A stretch of 64,000 nucleotides of DNA from Gracilariopsis chorda (lineage: Eukaryota; Rhodophyta; Florideophyceae; Gracilariales; Gracilariaceae): the NCBI GenBank assembly GCA_003194525.1, contig NBIV01000171.1:117905-181904 (forward strand), read 5' to 3'. The translations under genes and the position numbers were made by a program. Below the pieces are notes generated by a model. That model saw nothing but the letters and a program-made list of their open reading frames with translations, made no database searches and had not been told where the DNA came from. Below are positions 41,079 to 51,900 of the stretch, piece after piece (within the stretch, counting starts at the first letter, position 1; every line of letters starts with the position of its first letter).

Positions 41079-41900
41079 TGTTGAAATGAAATGATGTTGA
41101 TAGATCATGTTGGGCTTCGGCAGAAATGAAAAGGAAAGAAAGAAAGAAAATAAAGAGTGAAGGTTGCCAGGCTTTGGGGGCGAGTTTACTTGGTACTGCA
41201 ACTTCAGAGTCTTATATAGCACCTCTAGTTCGCATTACCACTACAAGAAAAGCCTACACATCTATGTGGGGACACCCAATACTACCAATCACAATCAAAC
41301 ATAACACAATAAGGGTTGCACCCACTGATTAGAGCTTAGTACAACCATGCATAACAACATAACAACACATTACAACAACGCACACCAAGTGAACAAAGCA
41401 GCCAACAACGCACAATAAGTGAACCGGACATGCCAACAATGTGCCAGCATGCTGCAGCACTGTATAAAAACTTCCTCGCATCATCATGACAATGACAAAA
41501 AGCACAAGTACACATGCCACCGCATCCATGTACATACCCTAGCTGTGTTGCGTGCATGGCACGTGCTTGCTTGCACAACCGCGCACATGACACACTTCCA
41601 TATACCTGTAAACCACATGTAGCCACATATATTCTTCAGTACCATGCCCATTCACCTTATGCCAAGTGCCCAGTTCCGTGCCCAGGACCCAGAGAATGCA
41701 TAACACTTGTAACCAATACGTTGCATATGAGTGTTTGCAGTAGCCAATCATATGCCCGTTTCACGTTGGGTTTGAGAACACACGCATATGCGCTTTTGTA
41801 GAGCAGGTCCCAAGAACAGCCCTCCGTTATATCAAACTTTGGTTCCAACTTTACGATGTCCCAGGACTACCAGGCACTCGACTATGTGCTAACATCAACA
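41079..41900 (-). repeat. Copia LTR shared by two elements, family A
   Basis: 822 bp. Upstream (right) is the RNase H end of one family A copy; downstream (left) are the primer site and leader of the deleted copy. It therefore serves as 3' LTR of one and 5' LTR of the other. It is a mosaic: up to about 41709 it matches 26540-27174 inverted, and beyond that it matches 34660-34851. Confidence 0.82.
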
Positions 41901-42109
41901 CTCCTCCTCGAGTTCCTGGGTCAGACCAGCTAACTCTATCCATGACCAATTGCGTCATAGCAGGACTAAGTGGCTTAGTGAGTATGTCAGAATCATTGTC
42001 CTCACTTGCCACATATTCCACGCTTATCACCTTGCTTTTGACCAAGTCCCGGATAAAGTGTATCTTCACGTCAATGTGTTTGGCACGTCCAGAGGGGCAA
42101 CGCTCACCA
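41901..42109 (-). pseudogene. Family A pol C-terminal fragment, duplicate
   Basis: Copy of 34852-35060 with a one-base difference (CTCCTCCTCG against CTCCTCTTCG). Interrupted at the same base by a plus-strand LTR, so it was duplicated after that insertion. Confidence 0.82.
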
Positions 42110-42919
42110 TGTTGATGTTAGCACGTAGTCGAGTGCCGGGTAGTACTAGGACATCATGGTGCAACACTTGAAAACAAAGTTTCATATAACGGAGGGCTGT
42201 TTTTGGGACCTGCTTTACAAAAGCGCATATGCGTGTGTTCTCAAACCCAACGTGAAACGGGCATATGATTGGCTACTGCAAACACTCATATGCAACGTAT
42301 TGGTTACAAGTGTTATGCATTCTTTGGGCTCTTGGCACGGAACTGGCCACTTGGCATAAGGTGAATGGGTATGGTACTGAAGAATATGTGTGGCTACATG
42401 TGGTTTACAGGTATATGGAAGTGTGTCATGTGTGCGGTTGTGCAAGCAGGCACGTGCCATGCACGCAACACACCTAGGGTATGTACATGGATGCGGTGGC
42501 ATGTGTATTTGTGCTTTGTCATTGTCATGATGATGCGAGTAAGTGTTTATACAGTGCTGCAACATGCTGGCACATTGTTGGCGTGTCCGGTTCACTTATT
42601 GTGCGTTGCTGGCTACTTGGTTCACTTGGTCTGCATTGTTGTAATGTGTTGTTATGTTGTTATGCATGGTTGTACTTGGCTGTAATCAGTGTGTGCAACC
42701 CTTATTGTGTTATGTTTGTTTATGATTGGTAGTATTGGGTGTCCCCACTTAGTGGTATAGGGTTTTCTTGTAGTTGTAGTGTGACGTAGAGGTGCTATAT
42801 AACACGCTGAAGTTGCACTACCAAGTAAACTCGCCCCAAGACTGGCAACCTTCACTGCTTCTTTTCTTCTTTCTTTGTTCTACAGATGCGCCGTAGCCCA
42901 ACTAACATTACTATCATCA
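42110..42919 (+). repeat. Copia 5' LTR, family A, duplicate
   Basis: Copy of 35061-35870 offset by 7049 bases with isolated substitutions. Confidence 0.88.
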
Positions 42920-43712
42920 GGTTATGGGCCCAGAGCGTCGATTCTTTGCAGACGTCGCGCTTTACTAATTCTTTTATTTGCGTTCTACGAAGCTGTTCTT
43001 GCGAGAAGTTTTGCGTATCTTGTGGAGGTACAGTTGTTGTGGTGAAAGTAGGCAAAGCGTTCAGAGACCCCTTCTCTGGTAAGCCGACCTGCGCCTGTTC
43101 CGATCCCTGCATCTGTGCTTCAGCGCACAAGGAAGACCGCGCTATTTTCCTGCAAGTGTCTAGCAGGGGTTAACTGGTGAACGCTTATCGCGACAGCTAC
43201 TAACCTCCCTGGGACGACACGTAGGGATTATAAAGCCCCTCGTTCTGAAGTGCGCAGAACAGGGTAGGTCACGAAGAATTTCGTACCTCACCTGGAGAGA
43301 GTTACCAGGGTCCAGGGGTTCAACCCTTAGGATAGCGGAGATAGTATCTCCCGTCAGTGCGCCCGCTTTTACGAAGTTAGTTTCCTTTCCGGGTGTGCTT
43401 CAGAGCTGCTCGTGAGTATACTCCAGGCGTCGAGAACCCGAACTCCGCCTGTGATTCGCGTACCAGACGCGTCTGGACGAGCGTTGAGACTTGGTTACAC
43501 GGTCTCCGCTGGCGCCCTCGCTGTTAAGTGTTGAGTATAATCCACTCCAGCATCACCCACATAGTGTGACATCCGCTATCAGTCCAAAGCTGTACCGCCA
43601 AAACAGCCCTCTCGTCTATTCTGATAGCGATTCTAAGCATCGAGTCCCTCACTCTGCTTCATTTTCGTACCTTGTTTGTTCTAATTTCGGTTACTGAACT
43701 CGTTCTGGAACC
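42920..43712 (+). other. Primer-binding site and leader, duplicate
   Basis: Primer site GGTTATGGGCCCAG at 42920-42933, then the leader with the same hairpins as 35885-36663. One change in the block before the last hairpin (TTAGGATAGCGG). Confidence 0.65.
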
Positions 43713-44669
43713 ATGTCAGACTCCGAAGTTGAGTCAGAAACCACTTCTGGTGTGAAGATCCCGCGCTTCCACGGTAAGCGGGGAGAAGATTACACCCTAT
43801 GGAGACACCGTCTACGTGCTGCATGTCGTATTAAAGGTGTCTGGAATGTCGTTATGTCAAGTTCGGAGGAGTCATCTAGTGGAATAATGACACAAGCGTC
43901 TGGTTCTAGTGCTACCCAGACACCCTCCCGTACACTCGCAAAGCGCGAAAAGGCATGTGCAATCATCATTTGTGCACTTGGTGATGCCCCGTTGCGTGTA
44001 GTTATGGATGTGGATGATGACCCCGGTCGCATGCTTCAACTACTTGATGCGCGATATGCCTCAAACAGGACAGTGTCTCGTATAGCCGTGCAGACTCAGC
44101 TGTTCAGAATGTCGTATAATGGCCAAAACATGTCCGAATTCGTGGACCAGTTTGCCTCTCTGTTCTCGCAGCTGGACCGCATGGGCAAAGATGCCGCCAT
44201 ACCAGAGTCTCACAAGGCACCTATGCTTCTGGCATCTATTGACCCCAACTGCTCATTGGAATCAACTGCAGCAGCACTGAGGACCAAGGAGATCTCCAAA
44301 CTGACCTGGGACTATGTAGCAACAACCCTAATTGATGAATATAATGCTCGTCAAATGGGGTCAAGCAGTTCTGGTAGAGGGCGCAATCGCAAGAAGAACA
44401 AGAACAGGGGTGGTTCCCGTATTAGCGGACACAGCAAATTATCAAATGGTATTGAGAATGATGGTAACGCATCAGATTCAACCACTGTGAACGACCCCAC
44501 TGGTCGTGCATATGCTGCTGGAAACAAAAATGGGTACCACTGCACCTTTTGTGACCGCGATGGACACACCCAGGACCGTTGTCACATGAATCCGGACAAT
44601 CCTGACAACCATTTACCACAAGCTATCTTGGATCAGCTAAGGCTAAATGCAGTCGAAAAGCCTAAACGT
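43713..44669 (+). CDS. Family A gag truncated by a family B LTR, duplicate
   Basis: The encoded protein is identical to that of 36664-37620, cut at the same codon. Confidence 0.9.
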
Positions 44670-45448
44670 TGTTGAAAGTTGAAAGGAAGTTGAAGGGATG
44701 GAAGGGAAGTTCGCCAGCTCTGGCTTGGATTTACTTGGAGGTCCTTCAGGCACATCTTATATACCACTCTAAACTAGAATTGCGCGGGAACACCAACTAC
44801 AAGTAAAACCTAAACCACTAAGCAGTGACACTCAATACTACCAATCATCATCTAACATGACATAGCCAGCTCAGCACAACCTCATTACACCAACGCACAC
44901 CAACGCACCAATGTTCTGTAATAGTTACGTGCATACACATGACCATGACAAGGCACAAATTCACGACTCCAACACACGCCAGCACATGCCAACACATCAC
45001 GGTAAGTCAACACGTTACGGTAAGTCGGCACGTAACCTGTGGTGTTAGTGCCATGTCATCATGTGGCGATGCACACAACACCCACGTCATCAATATACCC
45101 GTGCATGTGTAAACCTGTTGACAGTGCATGCGCACCTTACCATTGTACCAACCACTGCTGTACCACTTGTACCAGGTGTCAACCACTTCATCAGTATCCC
45201 CTGCACACAACGTACACTGTGACCACTGTAGTAGCTGGACACGTGGGTGTGTCCAACCGATCCAGTTATGCCATACCACTTGTACGCACCACGTTGCATA
45301 TGTACATTTGCAGTAGCCAATCAGAAGCCAGTTTCACGTTGGGTTCGCGCACACGCGCATATGCGCTTTTGCAGAGCTACCCTCTAAAACAGCCCATGCT
45401 CCCCGGAACATTTGGTTTTCAGTGACAGCACAGGTACTACTGCCAACA
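44670..45448 (-). repeat. Family B 3' LTR
   Basis: 779 bp, duplicate of 37621-38399 at the same site in family A gag, but here continuous with family B internal sequence. Confidence 0.87.
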
Positions 45449-45458
45449 CCCCCCCTCT
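45449..45458 (-). promoter_or_regulatory. Polypurine tract, family B
   Basis: Minus-strand AGAGGGGGGG directly before the LTR start TGTTGGC. The standard primer site for plus-strand DNA synthesis. Confidence 0.8.
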
Positions 45459-45468
45459 GTCACTGACT

Positions 45469-48171
45469 TCAAAGGTCTAAGGGGAGCAAGCCACAGTCAC
45501 CGCGGAACCTTGCCAGCTTAACTCGACCGAGCGCTTTCGTCAGCATATCGGCAACCATGTCTTCCGTGGAACAGTACTGCAACTGGACGGCTTTGTCGCG
45601 TAGAGCCTCTCTGGTGAAGTGAAAGCGAATATCAATGTGCTTAGTACGCTTGTTCACAACTCCATTTCGAGCAAGGTCGATGCAACCTTGGTTGTCCACG
45701 TACACAGTTGTGGGCTCAACCATTAGCGTCACTGACTCATCCACGTGTAGTCCACTTGCGTTGCCAATGCCACTCCACAGTCGTCTCATCCAGATCGCTT
45801 CCTTCGTCCCACTGCACAGACTCACATACTCAGCCTCAGCGCTAGACAATGCAACTACTTCCTGTTGGCGCGAGCTCCAAGACACAGGAGCACCGCACAT
45901 CATGAACACATACCCACTGGTGGACTTGCGGTTGGATGTATCACCTGCCCAGTCAGAGTCTACGTATCCATACAGCTGAGTATCAGTCGTGGTGCCATAA
46001 GTAAGTCCGAGGGAGCGAGTGCCATTGAGGTAACGCAGAACACGCTTGACCGCTTTCCAATGAGTCTCTCCAGGTTTCTCGACATACTTGGCTAGCTTGG
46101 ACACTGCAAACGAGATGTCCGGTCGAGTGCCAACAGAGAGATACATCAGACAACCGATCACCTGGCGATACGGGATGTTCGTCAGAGGCTCTTCTACCTT
46201 AGTGAGGTCAGCACCGGAGTCCATGGGAGTGTCCATTGGTTTGCACTGCAACATGCCAAAACGTTCTAAGACCTTACGCGTGTATGCAGACTGTGTCAGG
46301 TACAGCTGTCTTTTGGATCGATCACGATGGATCTCGAACCCAAGTACCATGCGCGCTTCACTGAGATCCTTCATCTGAAAACGTTTTGACAGTTCACGCT
46401 TTACGCGATTCATTGTCTCCATACTTGGACTCGCAATGAGCAAGTCGTCCACATAAAGAGCAATGATCACAAGCGCTCCCAGTACCTCTCCGGTGTAAAC
46501 GCACTCGTCTGCGACGTTTGGCTTCAGACCCATCCAACCAACGAGGAACAAGTACATCTTTGCAAACCACTGCCTTGATGCCTGTCGTAGCCCATAGATG
46601 GCTTTCTTGAGAAGGCATACCAAGTCCTCGTTCCCAGGTTTGATGAATCCGTCCGGCTGCTCCATGTACACAGTCTCTTCCAGGTCGCCATTCAAGAATG
46701 CAGTCTTCACATCCATCTGGTGCAGATGATAGTTCTGCACTGCTACAATGGACAGAATCATTCTAATGGATGTGAATTTGACCACTGGTGCATACGTCTC
46801 GGAGAAGTCTACACCTTCGATCTGCAGAAACCCTCGAGCCACCACACGAGCCTTGTACCTCACTGTCGGTTCATCGTTGTCGCCAGCCTCATATTTTTGC
46901 ACAAATACCCACTTGGATGATATCACGTTGCTGTCAGCTGGCCTTGGCACTAACTCCCATGTGTCATGCTCCATCAGAGACTCGTACTCACTGTTCATGG
47001 CCTTGGTCCACGCTTTTGAATCAGGACGTGACACCGCATCGGAGTATGAGGATGGGACGTCATCACTGGCAGTGAGTAGGGCAGTGCCGCGCCACCACGA
47101 GGTAGGCGCTCTACGCTCACGAGTGGATCTCCGAAGTGGTTGTGGATCTGGTACGTCTGGCTCAACTTCTGTCTCAGCTGTGGGCTCATCGTGGCCACTG
47201 CCTGAAGCTTCTTCTGGTGGAGTATCTGGTGCAGCGGGTTCAACTTGGGCAGCATCGGTGGGTGTAGTAGAGGTGGAGGTGATGTTTGATTTCGGCTTGT
47301 CCGAGATGTCGATCTCAGCATAGTCGTCATCATCAACGTGGTCAGTACCTTGATCTGAACCACTACATTCGTCAAACCTCACATCTCTCGACACAACCAC
47401 CTTCTTCTTTTGCGCATCCCACAGTTTATAACCGTTCGATCCAGTTGTGTACCCAATAAAGATCGCCTCCACGGCACGTTGCTCCAGCTTCTTCAGCTTG
47501 TGGTCCACCACTTTGTACCAGCACCGGCTACCGAACACACGCAGATTGCTCAAGTCAGGTTCATATCCACTCCACATCTCGAGTGGTGTCACGTCACTCG
47601 GAAGGGCCTTGCAGGTGACTCGATTGCGCACATACACTGCAACGTTCAATGCTTCAGCCCAGAAGCTCTTTGGCAGTTTCTTGTGATGCAGCATCGATCT
47701 CACCAAGTCCATGAGTGTTCGGTTGAACCGTTCGGCCAGACCATTCTGATGTGGATTGTAAGGCACCGTTCGCTGATGTTCAATACCGTGACGTTCAAGC
47801 TCTTGTGAAAACTTCTTTGACACATATTCACCAGCATTGTCTGTGCGTAACGCATCTAGCACAGACTCACGTGCGGTAATGGTTTTCACATGTCGGTCAC
47901 TCTGATTTTGAACCATCTTGAGCCACTTCACGAACACGTGGAACACCTCATCCTTGGTCTTGAGCATGTACAAGAAGCAAAAACGGGAGTGATCATCGAT
48001 GAATGTGACGAAGTAGTGTGAACCTCCCAAGGAACCTACTTGGATTGGACCACAAATGTCCGAATGCACTAGGTCCAATGGGTGCAAAGCCCGTTCCCCC
48101 CCTTGCTTGGGAATTGGAGCACGTGTAGATTTTCCCACTACACAAGAGTCACACACATCCATCGATTGATT
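45469..48171 (-). CDS. Family B copia pol: integrase, reverse transcriptase, RNase H; 5'-truncated
   Basis: About 900 codons from NQSMDVCDSCVVGK (late HHCC zinc region) to LLPLDL, no stops. Integrase: LVHSDICGP, FVTFIDDHSRF, LRTDNAGEY, GLAERFNRT. Acidic linker, then RT: VARGFLQIEGVDFSETYAPV, DVKTAFLNGDLEETVY, catalytic LYVDDLL. RNase H: YVDSDWAGDTSNRKSTSG, SSAEAEYVSL, MVADMLTKAL. Gag, protease and early integrase are absent. A family A LTR in the same orientation interrupts it at 48171/48172, so that LTR's TATA box (near 48290) could drive transcription into this ORF; the first ATG is then in NQSM. It overlaps 33175-34044 in content and is a separate B copy. Confidence 0.9.
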   Translation of the reverse strand, partial: NQSMDVCDSCVVGKSTRAPIPKQGGERALHPLDLVHSDICGPIQVGSLGGSHYFVTFIDDHSRFCFLYMLKTKDEVFHVFVKWLKMVQNQSDRHVKTITARESVLDALRTDNAGEYVSKKFSQELERHGIEHQRTVPYNPHQNGLAERFNRTLMDLVRSMLHHKKLPKSFWAEALNVAVYVRNRVTCKALPSDVTPLEMWSGYEPDLSNLRVFGSRCWYKVVDHKLKKLEQRAVEAIFIGYTTGSNGYKLWDAQKKKVVVSRDVRFDECSGSDQGTDHVDDDDYAEIDISDKPKSNITSTSTTPTDAAQVEPAAPDTPPEEASGSGHDEPTAETEVEPDVPDPQPLRRSTRERRAPTSWWRGTALLTASDDVPSSYSDAVSRPDSKAWTKAMNSEYESLMEHDTWELVPRPADSNVISSKWVFVQKYEAGDNDEPTVRYKARVVARGFLQIEGVDFSETYAPVVKFTSIRMILSIVAVQNYHLHQMDVKTAFLNGDLEETVYMEQPDGFIKPGNEDLVCLLKKAIYGLRQASRQWFAKMYLFLVGWMGLKPNVADECVYTGEVLGALVIIALYVDDLLIASPSMETMNRVKRELSKRFQMKDLSEARMVLGFEIHRDRSKRQLYLTQSAYTRKVLERFGMLQCKPMDTPMDSGADLTKVEEPLTNIPYRQVIGCLMYLSVGTRPDISFAVSKLAKYVEKPGETHWKAVKRVLRYLNGTRSLGLTYGTTTDTQLYGYVDSDWAGDTSNRKSTSGYVFMMCGAPVSWSSRQQEVVALSSAEAEYVSLCSGTKEAIWMRRLWSGIGNASGLHVDESVTLMVEPTTVYVDNQGCIDLARNGVVNKRTKHIDIRFHFTREALRDKAVQLQYCSTEDMVADMLTKALGRVKLARFRGDCGLLPLDL

Positions 48172-48982
48172 TGATGATAGTAATGTTAGTTGGGCTACGG
48201 CGCATCTGTAGAACAAAGAAAGAAGAAAAAGAAGCAGTGAAGGTTGCCAGTCTTGGGGCGAGTTTACTTGGTAGTGCAACTTCAGCGTGTTATATAGCAC
48301 CTCTACGTCACACTACAACTACAAGAAAACCCTATACCACTAAGTGGGGACACCCAATACTACCAATCATAAACAAACATAACACAATAAGTATTGCACA
48401 CACTGATTACAGCCAAGTACAACCATGCATAACAACATAACAACACATTACAACAATGCAGACCAAGTGAACCAAGTAGCCAGCAACGCACAATAAGTGA
48501 ACCGGACACGCCAACAATGTGCCAGCATGTTGCAGCACTGTATAAACACTTACTCGCATCATCATGACAATGACAAAGCACAAATACACATGCCACCGCA
48601 TCCATGTACATACCCTAGGTGTGTTGCGTGCATGGCACGTGCCTGCTTGCACAACCGCACACATGACACACTTCCATATACCTGTAAACCACATGTAGCC
48701 ACACATATTCTTCAGTACCATACCCATTCACCTTATGCCAAGTGGCCAGTTCCGTGCCAAGAGCCCATAGAATGCATAACACTTGTAACCAATACGTTGC
48801 ATATGAGTGTTTGCAGTAGCCAATCATATGCCCGTTTCACGTTGGGTTTGAGAACACACGCATATGCGCTTTTGTAAAGCAGGTCCCAAAAACAGCCCTC
48901 CGTTATATGAAACTTTGTTTTCAAGTGTTGCACCATGATGTCCCAGTACTACCCGGCACTCGACTACGTGCTAACATCAACA
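48172..48982 (-). repeat. Copia 3' LTR of the intact family A element
   Basis: 811 bp. The end (TGATGATAGTAATG on plus) is inserted in family B pol. The start overlaps the last two codons (Cys, stop) of gag-pol. Confidence 0.9.
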
Positions 48983-51900
48983 CTCCTCCTCGAGTTCCTG
49001 GGTCAGACCAACCCTATCCATGATCAACTGTGCCATAGCAGGACTAAGTGGTTTAGTGAGTATGTCAGCATCATTGTCCTCACTTGCCACATATTCCACA
49101 GTTATCACCTTGCTTTTGACCAAGTCTCGGATAAAGTGTATCTTCACGTCAATGTGTTTGGCACGTCCGGAGGGGCAACGCTCACCAATGGCCCATTCAA
49201 TCGCACACTGGTTGTCTGAGCGTAGTGGAGTACTCTCATTAACCGGTATTCCACATTCCTCAAGTACTCGAGATATCCACATTAGCTCTTGACTTGCCAT
49301 CACTAATGCGTAATACTCGGACTCGCCTGTAGACAATGCCACTGACGCCTGCTTACGCGCACCGTAGAAACAAGCACATGACCCAAGTTTGATCATAAAG
49401 CCAGACAAAGACTTGCGATCAGTGGTGTCACCAGCGTAATCAGAGTCTACATAACCATTGAGCAGCAGGTTACCAGGTTGATAAACAAGTCCATGGTGAG
49501 TAGTGCCACGTAAATACCTTAGCACGCGCTTCACCGCTCGATGACAATACCGAGTTGGTGCTTTCTGAAAGCGCGCTAGGATAAGTACGGGTGCCAATAT
49601 GTCCAAACGTGTCCGTAATGCCAGGTACAGCAGAGACCCGATCATCTGCTGATACAACTGGACTTCAAATGGGGACTTGTCCTCCTCCACATCAAGCGAG
49701 GAAAAGAAAGATTCTACCATTGGGCTTCGTGCAGGCTTGCTACATTCCAGTCCAAACCGACGTAACATGCCACTGACATACAGCGGCTGTGCTAGTTTTA
49801 CACCTAACAGTTGGCCATTGGAGTCCATGTTCCAGGTTAATTCAACACCAAGATACATTCTGATACGAGTCTCAACACGTAGGTCATACAGAGACTTGAG
49901 CTCCTCCACTATGTGGGAACGTTGTTCAGCAGTTGGCGTAAATATAAGAAGGTCATCTACGTATACCAAGATGTATGCGTATGTGTTACCGGCTAATTTG
50001 CGCCTGAAGACACATGGTGCACTGGGTAATTCTTCAAAACCTATGCCTTTAATGTCTGTGGTGAACTTCGTATGCCATGCCAGATGAGCCTGCTTAAGCC
50101 CATATATAGCCTTTAGCAGTTTATAGCATCGTGACTTGAGACCAGGAATGCCACGCGGTGACATCACCCAAACGTCTTCCTTGAGGTCACCGTTCAGGAA
50201 TGCGGTTTTAATATCCACCTGTGCAACAAACATCTGCATGCACAATATCAGGTACAGGAACATGCGAACCAAGTTGAACGAAACGACTGGTGCGTACGTC
50301 TCTAAGTAGTCCTGACCATATGTCTGGTGGTTGCCTCCAGCCACTATTCGAGCTCGAAATCGGTCAACGGAGTTGTCTGCGTCACGTTTCACCTTCAGAA
50401 TGACATGCGTTGGTAGAGGCGCAGACTTTGGTGAGTCATCCGCAACCCATGTAGCCTTGTCTTCCAAGGATGTGAACTCCTCATCGATAGCATGTAGCCA
50501 TTGCTCTCTTTCAGTTGGGGGTGCGGAGAGTGCTTCCTTGAGTGTGGGATCATCACTCGTGGTAACCTTAACCTCCGATTTGGCCGCGCCAGCCATATGC
50601 CACCAGCGTTGTGGTGCACGCCTAGTGCGACGAGGATAGCGTGACTGTGACTCAGAGTCGAGATTTGCTTGTTCTATGTTCTTTGCATCACTCTCTGACC
50701 CCTCTTCGTTGCCGGAATTGTGGTCATCAGTAACAATATCTGGTGGTGCAGAGTTAGCAGTCACGTTTACAGGTGCCCCAGAATGGTCTATGCTGCCATT
50801 TTCGGATTCTGAAATGACGTCCGCAACATCGTCAACATAAAATTCTTCAGAGCTGGTGGAGCCTACATCATCCTCAGAACTATAAGTCGCATCTGATGCA
50901 CTCTCGTCATCCATATAATTGCTTAGATACGGTACACCAGGGAACCTAGATTCATCAAAGGTGACATGACGCGACCTTACTATTCGAGGAATATCGTCGT
51001 CACCCGATATTAGGACCTCGTAAACACCATGCTCAAGAGTCTGCAAGTACACTCCCTCAAGTGCACGAGACTCGAACTTGGTGCCCGGGTTCATTTTTAA
51101 TACATATGCGGCACATCCAAATACTTTGATATACTTCAAAGAAGGCCTATTGTCAGTGACCAACACATACGGGGTCACGCCAGTGGTGGAATGGGGCACT
51201 CTATTGCGAATATAAATCACATGTTTCAGTGCATATGGCCACAAACAGTCTGGTAAACTTGCTTGAATCAGCAAAGCTCGGGCAGCTTCCCCCATAGTGC
51301 GATTGATGCGCTCCGCAATAGCATTGTGTTGTGGGGTATACGGAGGAGAAAACGATACCTCCTGAAGACCATTGTCGGGATTGTGTTGCAAAGCAATATA
51401 CTCTTCTGCGTTGTCAGAGTGCAGTTTTCGAATAAGCACATGCTCTCCTCCAAGCTGTTTGAGCTTCTGCTTTACTCCCAAGAACACTTCGCTGATCTCA
51501 GTTCTGTGCACCATGAACCCAAGGACTGCATATCGTGAGTGATCATCGACAAATCCGGATGCATACCGGAATCGGTCGGGGAATGATGGCACCAACGGAC
51601 CGATAATGTCCGAGTGCACCACGTCCCCAACCTGCTTGGCTCGTTCAAACTTGCCCTGAAATGGCAGTTTATGCGCCTTGGCAAGGCGGCATGGTCGACA
51701 TACCTCCTCCATGCCCTTGATGTTTGGTACACCGTCGACGTGAGCATGAACTCTTTGAAGGTCATGTTCATTCATATGTGCCAGTCGGCGGTGCCACAAT
51801 GAACTAGTGCGCTCGTCGGTAGCAGCAAGCACCGTGGATGTGTCCGTATGGTCGATTGGGTTTGGCAGGGTGTATAAACGGGAGCGATGATGACGAGTCC

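Noticed and set aside
46748-47323. 191-codon frame antisense to family B pol
   Set aside because: Shadow of the acidic linker on the other strand.
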